Made by a program: the position numbers and the translations under genes. A stretch of 64,000 bases of DNA from Proales similis (taxonomy: Eukaryota; Rotifera; Eurotatoria; Ploima; Proalidae), in assembly GCA_019059635.1 (NCBI GenBank), contig JAGVRJ010000014.1, positions 1,178,001-1,242,000 on the forward strand, written 5' to 3'. Of the stretch, positions 45,508 to 55,754 are shown in pieces. The notes beneath the pieces are model-generated. The model saw only the letters and a list, made by a program, of their open reading frames with translations. It was not told the DNA's origin and searched no databases. Position 1 is the first letter of the stretch, and each line of letters begins with the position of its first letter.

Positions 45508-46812
45508 ATGGATGATTCTGATGCCATAGAAGTTAGGAATTTAAATAACAATGTTATCACTCCCAAGGATCTAAATGTTCTTGATTGCCTCGAAAAATCA
45601 AATATATTGAAAAACATATTGAAGGAGTGCGATTTGGCATTCAAAGAACATGATGAAGGGTTATTGTCCCGTCTTGCACAAGAGTTCGGATTTTCAGAAC
45701 GTCACCAAGTTAAGGTGAATTGAAAAAATTATACATCAAACAGTCTCATAGTTTTTATCTTTGTCGAATATTTAGCAATTTCAGCATACAGCAGTTAGAC
45801 TGGATAATTTTTTACTAGAGATGATCCGAGAGTATTGCCAAAAATCTGAGCGCAGGCATACAATTCATGAAATATACGACAAGCTGAGAAATGTTGAAGG
45901 AATGAAAGAGAGATCAAACAGAATTGAGAAGAACTACGAAGGTTTGTTAGAGATCAAAATTATAACATAATCAACCATTTTTGATGGATCTTGTTCTTTG
46001 TAGAAATAATGAAAGAAACTCTAAGTAACCAGCCTGAAGAGAAAACCAATTGCGTAAGAATGAACAACGATCATTCAAATCCATGAATCAATTTTTATCT
46101 AAATTTTAGAATTTGAATGGCTATTTTTCATTAGTTACAGTTCCTAAATTAAGAGGTAAAATCAAATTTTGCGGAAAAAAAGTACATTTGGATTTTATAT
46201 TTGATTCTTAGCTCAAGTTAACCTTCTTTATCATTTGGAAGAATACTCTGAACATCAGAAACAAATTGAGCTTTTTCGTGAAATTTGTCATCGTTTGGCT
46301 CTAAAAGTAAATGACATTTCCCATCAGCCGTTGAATGAGTTGGAAGAAGCTGTCCGAAAGGTTAAAAGAATTTACGATTTTCTATGAGCTACATAGTTAT
46401 ATTAAGCTTATTCCCTGATAGGATATCAACACTTTTATTTTATTTGGAAGAAAATTTGGTGAAGTTATGATTTGCGAAACAAACGATCAAAGCAATCCTG
46501 ACTACAAATACGCTAGCTTTTTTAGACAAGCTTACAAAAGTTTTTTATGTAATCGTAGAAACAAACGGTAAACTATCCGATTGGCAGCTCATTCAAGAAT
46601 TTAATTTAATTTTACCTAGATTCCATCTATTTGTCATAAATGAGAATCATGAACTTAAACTTTCTATGGGACAGTTTAAATATATATGGTTGTTAAAAAG
46701 CACAGGGAAACAGAATGAGTACTTTGAGCCGCCATTTATTCCCAGAGCAATAGATGATCGTGAAGACTATGAATATTTGATCAGTTATCTTGAAAATATC
46801 GCAAAAATATGA
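45508..46812 (+). CDS. Unrecognised helical protein, about 360 residues
   Basis: Seven exons with short introns, including 45508-45714, 45776-45941 and a last exon ending TGA 46812. Junction phases agree where checked. It starts MDDSDAIEVRNLNNNV. The first half is helical and charged (LDNFLLEMIREYCQKSERRH, EIYDKLRNVEGMKERSNRIE). The middle has VTVPKLRAQVNLLYHLEEY and LFREICHRLALKVNDI. The end looks like a folded alpha/beta module (FILFGRKFGEVMICE, FHLFVINENHELKLS, FKYIWLLKSTGKQNEYFEPP). No signal peptide or membrane segment. I cannot place it in a family. A role as a structural subunit is as far as the sequence allows. Confidence 0.6.
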
Positions 46813-47170
46813 TTATCCTCATTGACTATGTGACATCGGACCATGTATATTTCAATTAATATGAAATTTGCTAATATTTTGTAGAAAAATTTTGATTCTA
46901 CTAATTTAACTGATTTAGACCTTAGCTTAACCTAATAAAGACAACCCAGCCGATTGATATGATTTGTTTCAGTCTGAGGAAAGCTTAAATGGAGTTTATC
47001 TTGAGACATAAATTTATTTATCTCCTGGTAGAAAAGAACGCTGTTATTACTTAAGAGTCAAGAATATGTTTCGAATGAGTCGTGTGATTTATGGTCACAT
47101 TGATTTTTACGTTAAAATATTAAATACACATGGCGTGACTTAACTATAAACGTTTGGCTAAATTGGGAGC
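46813..47170. other. Convergent 3' intergenic region
   Basis: 3' space between the 45508 gene (+) and HSP90 (-); AT-rich, with AATAAA near 46935. No exon seen. Confidence 0.5.
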
Positions 47171-49336
47171 TTAGTCGACTTCTTCCATTTTAGAAGCTTC
47201 TTCCAGCGGGGGGATCTCCTCTGCGCTGCTTTCTTTGGTCTCAGCCACCTGCTCAGTTTCATCCTCATCGATGCCAAGGCCCATTTTGATCATTCGGAAG
47301 ATTCGCTCAGCATGGGTTTGTGGTGCCTCGAGGGAGAATCCAGATGAAAGAAGTGAAGTTTCGAACAGAAGAACAACCAAGTCTTTGACTGATTTGTCGT
47401 TCTTGTCCACATCAACTTTAGCCTTGAGAGAAGCAATAATCGGATGGTCTGGGTTAATTTCCAGATGCTTTTTGGCAGCCATGTAGCCCATGGTGGATGA
47501 ATCACGCAAAGCTTGAGCCTTCATGATACGCTCCATATTAGCCGACCATCCGTACTGGCTGGTAACGATGCAGCAAGGCGAGCTAACGAGGCGATTTGAG
47601 ATCACTACTTTCTCAACCTTCTTGTCAAGAATATCCTTCATCACTTTGCAGAGGTTTTCGTACTTTTCGGCATCAGCCTCTCGCTTTTTCTTCTCTTCTT
47701 CGTCCTCAGGAAGCTCAAGGCCCTCTTTAGTAACAGATACCAATTTCTTGCCGTCGAATTCCTTGAGCTGCTGAACGCAGTACTCGTCGATAGGTTCGGT
47801 CATGTATATGACCTCGAAGCCGCGTTTCTTGACCTTTTCTACGAAAGCGGAGGCAGCAACAACTTCACGGCTTTCGCCTGTGATATAGTATATATCTTTC
47901 TGATTCTCCTTCATTCGGGAGACGTAGTCTTTCAAGCTGCAAGGTTCATCTCCTGAAGCGCACGTGTAATACATCAAGAACTCACTGATTTTCTTTCGGT
48001 TCTGCGAGTCTTCGTGAATGCCGAGCTTAAGGTTTTTGCTAAATTGCTCATAGAATTTCTTATAATTTTCTTTATCTTCTTGGATCTCCTCGATCAGCTC
48101 CATACACTTCTTGACCAAGTTCTTTCGGATGACCTTCAGAATCTTGCTTTGTTGAAGCATTTCTCTGGAAATGTTTAGGGGGAGATCCTCGGAATCAACA
48201 ACACCTTTGATAAAGTTAAGATATTCGGGCATGAGCTCTTCACAGTTCTCCATGATAAATACTCGTCGCACGTACAACTTGATCGAGTTTTTGGCTTTTC
48301 TGTTTTCGAAAAGATCGAACGGTGCCCGCTTGGGTACGAAGAGAAGGGCTCGGAATTCGAGTTGGCCCTCAACAGAAAAGTGTTTAACTGCTAGATGATC
48401 CTCCCAATCATTGGTAAGTGACTTGTAAAATTCGCCGTACTCAGTCTGTGAAATATCTTCTGGGTTTCGGGTCCACAATGGCTTGGTTTTATTAAGCTCC
48501 TCTTCATCTCGATACTTCTCTTTAATGGTCTTCTTCTTCTTCTTGTCAGTCTTTTCTTCATCATCCTCTTCGTCGGCTTCCTCAACCTTGGGCTTTTCTT
48601 CTTCGCCCTCCTTCTTTTCCTCTTCTTTTTTCTCTTCTTCCTTCTCCTCTTCATCATCCGAGATTTCCTTGTCGCGCTCTTTCTCAACAACAAGTTTAAT
48701 GGGGTAGCCGATGAACTGAGAATGCTTCTTAACTATCTCTTTAATCTTTCGTTCATCATTGTACTCTGCTTGGTCTTCTTTCATGTGCAAGATAAGCTTG
48801 GTACCACGGTTAATACGCTCGCCGGTAGTGTCAAGGCGAACAGTGAAGCTGCCACCTGCCGACGACTCCCATATGTACTGCTCGTCATCATTGTGCTTGG
48901 TGACGACAGTAACTTTGTCAGCAACCAAGTAAGCGGAGTAGAAACCGACACCGAATTGACCAATCATGGAAATGTCAGCGCCAGCTTGCAGGGCCTCCAT
49001 AAATGCTTTGGTTCCAGATCGAGCAATAGTTCCCAGGTTATTGACGAGGTCAGCCTTGGTCATACCAATACCAGTATCCTGGATAGTGAGAGTGTTATTG
49101 TTCTTGTCTGGAGTGATTTTGATGAACAATTCTTTTCCGGAATCAAGCTTGCTCGGATCGGTGAGCGACTCATATCGAATCTTGTCCAGAGCATCAGATG
49201 CGTTGGAGATAAGCTCACGAAGGAAAATCTCTTTGTTCGAGTAAAAAGTATTGATGATCAAGCTCATCAACTGGGCAATCTCAGCCTGGAAAGCGAAGGT
49301 CTCGACCTCCTCTTGCATGCGATTTTCGGTTTCCAT
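47171..49336 (-). CDS. HSP90: Cytosolic heat shock protein 90
   Basis: Intronless, 721 residues. ATP-dependent chaperone of kinases and steroid-type receptors. The N-terminal GHKL ATPase has [20 protein letters not shown] (catalytic Glu, metal Asn), [20 protein letters not shown] and [21 protein letters not shown] highly charged Glu/Lys linker lies at about residues 220-280. The middle domain has NREML-type sequence [20 protein letters not shown] carrying the catalytic-loop Arg. The C-terminus ends SKMEEVD, where MEEVD is the docking signal for TPR co-chaperones and marks the cytosolic isoform (no KDEL, no transit peptide). Heat-shock elements and a TATA-like sequence lie upstream. Length and all motifs are normal. 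Confidence 0.99.
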   Translation of the reverse strand: METENRMQEEVETFAFQAEIAQLMSLIINTFYSNKEIFLRELISNASDALDKIRYESLTDPSKLDSGKELFIKITPDKNNNTLTIQDTGIGMTKADLVNNLGTIARSGTKAFMEALQAGADISMIGQFGVGFYSAYLVADKVTVVTKHNDDEQYIWESSAGGSFTVRLDTTGERINRGTKLILHMKEDQAEYNDERKIKEIVKKHSQFIGYPIKLVVEKERDKEISDDEEEKEEEKKEEEKKEGEEEKPKVEEADEEDDEEKTDKKKKKTIKEKYRDEEELNKTKPLWTRNPEDISQTEYGEFYKSLTNDWEDHLAVKHFSVEGQLEFRALLFVPKRAPFDLFENRKAKNSIKLYVRRVFIMENCEELMPEYLNFIKGVVDSEDLPLNISREMLQQSKILKVIRKNLVKKCMELIEEIQEDKENYKKFYEQFSKNLKLGIHEDSQNRKKISEFLMYYTCASGDEPCSLKDYVSRMKENQKDIYYITGESREVVAASAFVEKVKKRGFEVIYMTEPIDEYCVQQLKEFDGKKLVSVTKEGLELPEDEEEKKKREADAEKYENLCKVMKDILDKKVEKVVISNRLVSSPCCIVTSQYGWSANMERIMKAQALRDSSTMGYMAAKKHLEINPDHPIIASLKAKVDVDKNDKSVKDLVVLLFETSLLSSGFSLEAPQTHAERIFRMIKMGLGIDEDETEQVAETKESSAEEIPPLEEASKMEEVD

Positions 49337-49370
49337 TCTAATAAGCGATTGACGACTTTGGTTTGTGTGG

Positions 49371-49382
49371 ATTTAAATAAAG
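49371..49382 (-). promoter_or_regulatory. TATA-like element of HSP90
   Basis: Minus-strand TTTATTTAAAT about 35 nt before the HSP90 ATG, between the coding start and the heat-shock elements. If used, the 5' UTR would be very short. Inferred. Confidence 0.35.
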
Positions 49383-49450
49383 TAGTTTACTCGAGTGAAG
49401 CTGATCGGCCATCGAGCACATGGAAATTTAAACTAGTGAAGAATATGAGC

Positions 49451-49483
49451 GAACGTTCTAGATCTCGAACGAATAGAAAGTTC
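49451..49483 (-). promoter_or_regulatory. Heat-shock elements of HSP90
   Basis: Alternating 5-bp units: GAA-cg-TTC-ta-GA at 49451-49462 and GAA-ag-TTC at 49476-49483, matching the nGAAnnTTCn HSF1 site. They lie 115-150 nt upstream of the HSP90 start, the normal place for HSF-driven promoters. Confidence 0.65.
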
Positions 49484-49487
49484 GAAT

Positions 49488-49495
49488 TGACGTCA
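49488..49495. promoter_or_regulatory. CRE palindrome upstream of HSP90
   Basis: Perfect TGACGTCA next to the heat-shock elements; a binding site for CREB/ATF bZIP factors. Position suggests input to HSP90 transcription; function inferred. Confidence 0.45.
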
Positions 49496-50569
49496 CGTCC
49501 TCATTATAATAATTTTGAATTGCAGTATTTTCTAGTAAATTCGCTCAGCCAAATTCATTCACGTGCTTGCTTTTTCTATGACCAATCATCCAATTGAAGC
49601 GCTCTTAATCAAAAACTTCATGGTAAACCTAACCCTGAGCCAAACTTTAACACTCTTCCTAGAATTTCTTGAGTATGGCCAGACTAAAAACGTTTTATTC
49701 GTCCCAAAATTTATTATCCAAAATCAGATGTGGAAAAATAGTTTTTCTTTATAACAGTGAACGGGCTGTTTGTTCTTGATAAACTCATTTATTTGAGGTT
49801 TACCAGATTGATTATTGAAGGGGCCTTGAGGGCATAATAATAATAATAAAAATGATAATAATGCTATTAAAGCTCGGATAAAAGGTTTAGCAAGTCAATA
49901 TTTCTTTGCGTCAGGAACCCTGTCGGGTAAGCATGAGCGGAAGGCAAAGTTAAAGAACATGATTCTCTCTTATTAGCCCAGCGGCATCCATAAATTATGT
50001 TCTCCTTCATAATACATTCAAGATAAGGGTTCTTCCGCGTTCCTTTCAATAAATTCAATCATTGAACTAAATTTTGTTTTAAATTGCGGGCTGACAGACA
50101 TAATGGGGCTGGCGCTTCTATTTATCGATAGATGGATCGAAAGGCGAATGAATAAATGGTTAAATTGAAGACTAGTAGAAGCTGCCGCATCATATTTAAT
50201 GGCAATTTACAGTCTGCAATAAATTACCGCATCGATTTGCTGAGGTCGGGCAGCATTGACACTCTAAAGAGCATATCTTGATACATCCACATCATCTTTG
50301 CCTCCATGCATCACACGTAATCGCGTCCTAAACTAATAATTCGCTATCTGGTGCTAAAAATCGATAACACTGACAAGTGTTTAAATCTTTCTCTTCCATG
50401 TTGCATCCATGGCTAGCTCATTATTCGTTTCTGGCATTCAGTTTGCTTTTTGTTTAATAGAACTGATGCGCAAATCAATCATTTAGAACAAATCTCAAGT
50501 ATTCACCATGATTTGGAAAGAATTGGAACAGACGATTTAGTACATTTAACTTGAGCGTCATGAAGTGAG
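49496..50569. other. Divergent region HSP90/acyltransferase
   Basis: About 1.1 kb beyond the HSP90 control elements. Contains a TATCGATA palindrome at 50123-50130 and a short AATAAT repeat near 49840. No supported exon. Confidence 0.5.
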
Positions 50570-53196
50570 ATGAACCAAGTGGACGAGGCCAATAAATCTA
50601 GACCCGTACTAGCCGATAACAAGCAAGACTCTGCGACTCCTGACTTATCTAAAATGGGTCGCCACTCTCACAGTTCTAAGCTTTCGTTTGAAGTGCCAGT
50701 GCCTCTTATTAAACATCCGATTGAAAGCAGTTTAATCGCATATGTTCTCAAAGTTGCTGGTGAACTTATTCTTAGTCTTTTGCTCTTATTGCCAATTCTT
50801 CTATACTCATTGCTTGTACTGCCAACAATCGCGCTCCATCGGTATTTGTTTGGCGCCTTACATCATCTTGGTTTACTTTGTACCAGTAAACATAGCCTAG
50901 AACAAATTCCATACTTCCTTACTCCGTACGAACTCTTCTGGATATTTTGCAGTGATTTGAATGAAAATCAAAATGAAATACGCAAGGCACATGCATCATG
51001 TGTCTTATTTGTAGAAGGCCGACTGAATCGCACTACTGTACGCGATTTAATTCAAAGCAAGTTAATAAAATATCGTCAACCCAACGGAGCTGCGCCATTC
51101 CAGCGTCTTTCACAGCGTTTGTGCCGGGTACCGTTCTTTGGTCGGGTATGGTTAAACTGTTCGGAATTTAATCTTGATGAGCATGTTCAAGAGATTGAGC
51201 AGGAGCTTAAAAATCAAAACGACTTACAACTATACTTATCGCAAAAGCTCCGATCTCATTCATTTAAACTCGATCGTCCTTTGTGGAATGTTTTTGTTAG
51301 TTCTAACTTTGGACCGGATAAGCTCACATTGGTTATACTCACCTATCATGTTTCTTTTATTGATGGTGTCTCCTTGGCTCGCCTGCTTTGCCAGCGTCTT
51401 TCAGATAATCGAAATGCAATCCAAATGAAACCTGGATTCGCTTATAGAGCTCGAAGTGGCGATACAATTAAGCAAATATTTACTGGTTGGGGTCCAATAT
51501 TACACAGATTGGTGGTTATGAGACCAGATAGAAACCCAATCTATTGTTCAAAACAGCGCCGTAAGCGGTTGGTCAAGCAAGAATCGCCGGCGCTCTCTCC
51601 AAGTGTGGAAGAAAACTCCAGCAAGCAAACTGTAAATTGGTCGCAACCATTTAGCTTGGCAAAGCTTCATCGAATGAAACTTGTAACACGGTGCAAAATG
51701 AACGATTTCCTTATTTCAGTTGTAGCTGGCGTCTTTCGCCAGTATTTTAATTTACGAGGACTCAATAACCCACAAGATTTGCACTTTATCACGCCAATCA
51801 GTTTTGCACCTGACACTTTTCCTTATGAACTTAAAAATGAGTGTATACTGAGCTGCATGCGCCTTGCAGTAGGTACTGAAGGATGTATACCACGCTTATG
51901 GATCACCAAGCTATTAAGTAGTCAAATGAAAAGTTCCGGTGCCTATCTCTTACTCAACTCCATGCAGCACATATGTTTCAGCACTTTTCCCAATCGATTA
52001 GCATCTGGTCTCATAAAACACTTTGTAACCAAATCGACAATAGCTGCCTCAACTATTGGACTTGGAAACTCAAGTCTAGCAACTCTATCTTTATGCAATA
52101 AAAATGTGCGATCATTGTTATATATTCATCCAGCTGCTTGTGATACTCAGACTAGTCTCTCGATTGTTACCTATGGCGATGAGGTCAGACTAGGGCTTGT
52201 TTGCCACAGCGACGTTATTCCTGACCCCGAAGCGATAACAAACGGATTTATTCAACAAGTTAGTCATATTTATAAATTTTTAAAACACTTATTAATTTCT
52301 TGGTAGCTAAAATCGTTAGATGGACTCTTAGCTAATAGAAAGATTCCAGGGGAGCTTAAACGAGGCTTTTACACACAGTTTGAAACCGTACCTGATTTCG
52401 ATCTTGCCGAACCATCAGAAAGCCTCGATATCGAACAAGTAATCCTATCCCCTAAAGCATTCAGAATACAAGTTATTACTTTGACTTGATTTTTATTCTA
52501 AGCTTCAAGATCGAATGTATGAGTTGCAGCTTCAAATGCAAGATATTGCCGAAAAACTTGAGAGCATGAATCAAAATGATAAAGACCTCGAACAAGAGCG
52601 TCATGTTCTTCTACATCGTAACGAGCAGCTCCGTATAGAATGTGCTGAAATTCTACAAAAGCTCCAACACAAACAAAATAGCTACGCAATCCCATCTGAT
52701 GAAGTAAGCTATTTCCTGGGCAAGAAAGATATTAAGATATATGGAATAATTTCAAAAAAGGAGGATGATCTGGAAACCGAAGATCGGATTCGTCTTCGTT
52801 CATTTTCAGTTGCCTCAAAAGCATCGAGTTCAAGAAGAAACAGGTATTAAAATAAAATTGATTGATTAGAAAAGCCAATCGCACGAATAAAAATTTACTG
52901 GATTTTAAGCAATCAAAAAGATTCTGGGGGTGAGTCGGAAAAGGCAGTTTCGTCAAGAAAACATTCTTCAGGACAGCTCTCCGCTCCGAATTCCCGACAA
53001 GCCAGCGCTAGTTTTGGTTGTGAAGGAAATATTCAAGTAAAATAAAAAGTCTTTGCTTACGACCTTAATTGTATTAAAATTCTACAAAAAGGAACAAAAC
53101 ACGCATCGGAAGACCAATTCTCATGGCCACATTGAATACTTGACAGTCGAGAATGAGTTGCATACGAATCCAAGTCGTACAACTAGCAAAAACTAA
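50570..53196 (+). CDS. WS/DGAT-type O-acyltransferase with C-terminal coiled-coil extension
   Basis: First exon 50570-52258 (563 codons): N-terminal hydrophobic stretch (ELILSLLLLLPILLYSLLVL, about residues 65-85), then a wax ester synthase/diacylglycerol acyltransferase domain. LDRPLWNVFVSS precedes HVSFIDG at residues 260-266, the HHxxxDG active-site motif with the second His replaced by Val but the catalytic His and Asp in place. A C-terminal half resembling the WSD C domain follows (ITPISFAP, SNIGLGN-like TIGLGNSSLATL). Downstream, a 48-nt intron and several short exons keep the frame through FETVPDFDLAEPSESLDIEQ and a coiled coil (YELQLQMQDIAEKLESMNQN) to a Ser/Arg-rich tail ending at 53196. 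It should esterify long-chain acyl-CoA to an alcohol or glyceride at ER membranes. Linkage of the tail rests on phase and frame only. Confidence 0.75.
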
Positions 53197-53366
53197 AAAT
53201 TTAAATAAAAAAATTGCCTTTGCTTTTTGATTGCTATGATGCTTTTTTTTTTAATTTCTTGTAGTTGAATTCGATCCAAAAACTTGTACGCTTAATTGTC
53301 AATAAAATATTTCCCTCTTTTTCAATACTCAGAATCAGTTAAAACCTAACGAACCATATACTGTAA

Positions 53367-53380
53367 GTATCCATGGCAAC
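53367..53380. promoter_or_regulatory. X-box (RFX site) upstream of LRRC23
   Basis: GTATCC-AT-GGCAAC matches GTNRCC-N2-RGYAAC at 11 of 12 positions, with a perfect right half. It ends 2 nt before the ATG at 53383 and about 77 nt before the alternative ATG at 53458, which argues that the downstream ATG may be the true start. Confidence 0.5.
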
Positions 53381-53382
53381 CC

Positions 53383-54936
53383 ATGTTAGTTATTCGGGAC
53401 TATAGTAGCTACGCGCAGTTGAAAAGGGAAACTTTCTACGCTCTATACGATATTGAGATGTCGGACGCAGACGACCTTGACTACCCAACCGATGAGCAGG
53501 CCGAAGAGGTTGGAGATGAAGCCGGAGAAGAGGGAAATGAATTTGAAGACAGAGGAGACGAAGATGGCGAAGAAGAGGAAGAGGCTGGACAGCTAGGAGA
53601 AGAAGAAGAAGAGGAGGTTTGTGTTGTTTTTCTCTTTCAAAAATATCATAAACTTAAAATAGTTTATCAGAAACCTCCCTATTTGCCACTTAATGAAGAA
53701 ATCATGAGCGAGAGTCTCCTCTTGTTAAGCAAAATAGGAAGCGGCTTACAGCATGCTTATGTACGTTTGGATGCTGCGGAGAAGTATGAGAATCTCTAGA
53801 ATGCCCCTCTTAAGTATCAATTTTACGAACTTATTGACTAACTTTAAGAGGACTAACCGATATAGCGATTTTGCAGAACTATATTCATTTACGATATATT
53901 GATCTATCAAACAATAACATAAAAGATATTTCTAGTTTGAATGGATTGGTCTTCTTACTTACACTCAAGCTTGATTCGAATAAGCTCACATCAGCAAAGC
54001 TTGACTCCTTGCCTTATTTGCAGCAGGCTAGCTTTAGCAACAACAAGATAAAGAGCACCGAAGGAATAGCTCATCCTAATCTAGAGACTCTTAATTTAAA
54101 TAGTAAATTCCTCAATATTATTAATTTGGCGTTAAAATTAATACATTTAAAAATTAAGATAATGAAATTGACGATATTAAAGAACTTAACGGACAGCTCC
54201 TACCAAATCTTCAGACTCTCGAGCTTAGAAGTAATAGATTGAAGAGCACTAAGGGATTAAAGCTTCCTTCGCTTAAAAGTCTTTTTTTGGTAAAAGATTA
54301 TCTTGAATGACTTATGCTCAAAGCTTTTAACTTTTTAATAGGCGGCAAATTTGATTACAAATCTTGAAGAATTACAGGAGATGAGATCACTTTCAGCGCT
54401 TCATCTACGTGATAATAAAATTGAAAAACTGGACGGTTTTGATGAAAAGCTAGCCTCCCTTCAGTATATTAACCTAAGGTTACTGGTTTAAGTAAAGCTT
54501 TTAGTTCAAAAAAACCAAACAAGATTTGTTTTTAGGGGAAATCTAATTTCTGACTATTCCGAAGTTAAAAAGCTAAAAGTATTGCCAAAACTGAGAGCTC
54601 TCGTCCTATTGGGTAAGAAATTTTGAAAATTATACAGGTTTTCAATATTGATGGTTTTTAAAACTTCTTTTTAAAAATAAAGACACCCCTTTGGTTGATA
54701 ATAGCGACTACCGTCTTGAAACTTTGATTGCAGTCCGGCGTTTGGAACGACTCGACAAAGAAGAGTTTATGGATGAAGAGAGAACTGAAGCTGAAGAGCT
54801 CTACGAGCAGCGTCGCCTTAAGGAGCAAGAAGAAATAGCTGCAGCCGCTGCAAACGAAGGTAGCGCCGAACAAAAAGAGACCACTGAAGGTAAGGTTGAA
54901 AAGTTAGAGGACCTGGAAAGTGGGAATGAACTCTGA
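53383..54936 (+). CDS. LRRC23: LRRC23, radial-spoke leucine-rich repeat protein
   Basis: Axonemal LRR protein of radial spoke 3 needed for sperm motility. An acidic N-terminus (Glu/Gly/Asp run) leads into NEEIMSESLLLLSKIGSGLQ followed by HAYVRLD, then after an intron LTDIAILQNYIHLRYIDLSN. Repeats follow (GLVFLLTLKLDSNKLTSAKL, LPYLQQASFSNNKIKSTEGI, LSALHLRDNKIEKLDGF, ASLQYINLRGNLI). The C-terminal LRR cap has LPKLRALVLLDTPLVDNSDY and RLERLDKEEFMDEERTEAEE, then a charged tail. Every block is collinear with vertebrate LRRC23. About six short introns. Two in-frame ATGs are possible, 53383 and 53458; the overlap of the first with the X-box favours 53458. Confidence 0.94.
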
Positions 54937-55101
54937 GATACTTGAATAGAATAAAATTCATTAGGAATTGTTTATATTTAATTTTTTTATTCTGATTTGA
55001 ATGCTCAGCCCCTGTCGAGCGGGGCTGGAAGATTTTTAGATGGCATATTATGCGAAATAGTGAGATGATTTATTTCTATCATAGTTCTATCATAGTACAA
55101 A

Positions 55102-55725
55102 ATGCAAAGAATATCCAGCTCACCTGTACCATACTTATTTACGGTTCGATTCTTTTCTTTGCTTTTACACCTTGTGCTGTTGATCATCATAATAACTGAT
55201 CGAGTGAGTGTTAAAATCGATTACCCATCAATAATCCTTTTATTATTTAAATCGATTAAAAATTATTTAAAGGAGCCCAATGTTGTAAATTATATAAGAG
55301 AGACAAGCTCTACAAGAACTACTGAAAACGTTGACATTGAGTAAGTCTCTTAACTAAATTTGAATCGAAAATATGATATGACAACCATCCTCTCAAGGTT
55401 TATAATTTGGCTTGGGTTATCGATTGGTCTGGTTTCTCTGGAATTATTATCCTTCCTTCTGATATTGTCATCGCTAATCATGCAGCAAACCGTCTTTTGT
55501 AAGGATTTTCCACTTAATTTTTAAATTTCTGCATTTTAAGTTAGAGAGTTCTTAGCAATTTTGGCTCACTCAACTGCCTCGCTTATCTTGTTTGCGTTTT
55601 ATACAGACGCATGGGCTTTCGATAGTCAACGATTTGTCTTCGGATTCTGCACGGCGATTCCAGCAATTACCGAAGTGTTTGCATATATTGAGCTATTTGG
55701 TTTTAAGAAGCGATTTATTCAATAA
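55102..55725 (+). CDS. TMEM107: TMEM107, ciliary transition-zone membrane protein
   Basis: Four exons, 55102-55203, 55273-55340, 55398-55498 and 55556-55725, join to 146 residues in frame (human 140). Four membrane segments: RFFSLLLHLVLLIIIITDR, FIIWLGLSIGLVSLELLSFL, ILAHSTASLILFAFYTDAW and RFVFGFCTAIPAITEVFAYI. The LGLxxVEL, AHxxAS and FCxAxPAxTE patterns and the end FGFKKRFIQ match TMEM107. The protein recruits MKS-module components at the transition zone. The intergenic distance to LRRC23 is only 165 nt on the same strand. No X-box was found in that gap, so co-regulation would need the upstream site. Confidence 0.9.
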
Positions 55726-55754
55726 AATATGTTAGTCTGTTTTTGAAATAATAG

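Noticed and set aside
50123-50130. TATCGATA as a DRE/DREF promoter element (also near 13131)
   Set aside because: Short palindrome expected by chance in AT-rich DNA, far from a start codon, and DREF is best known from insects.
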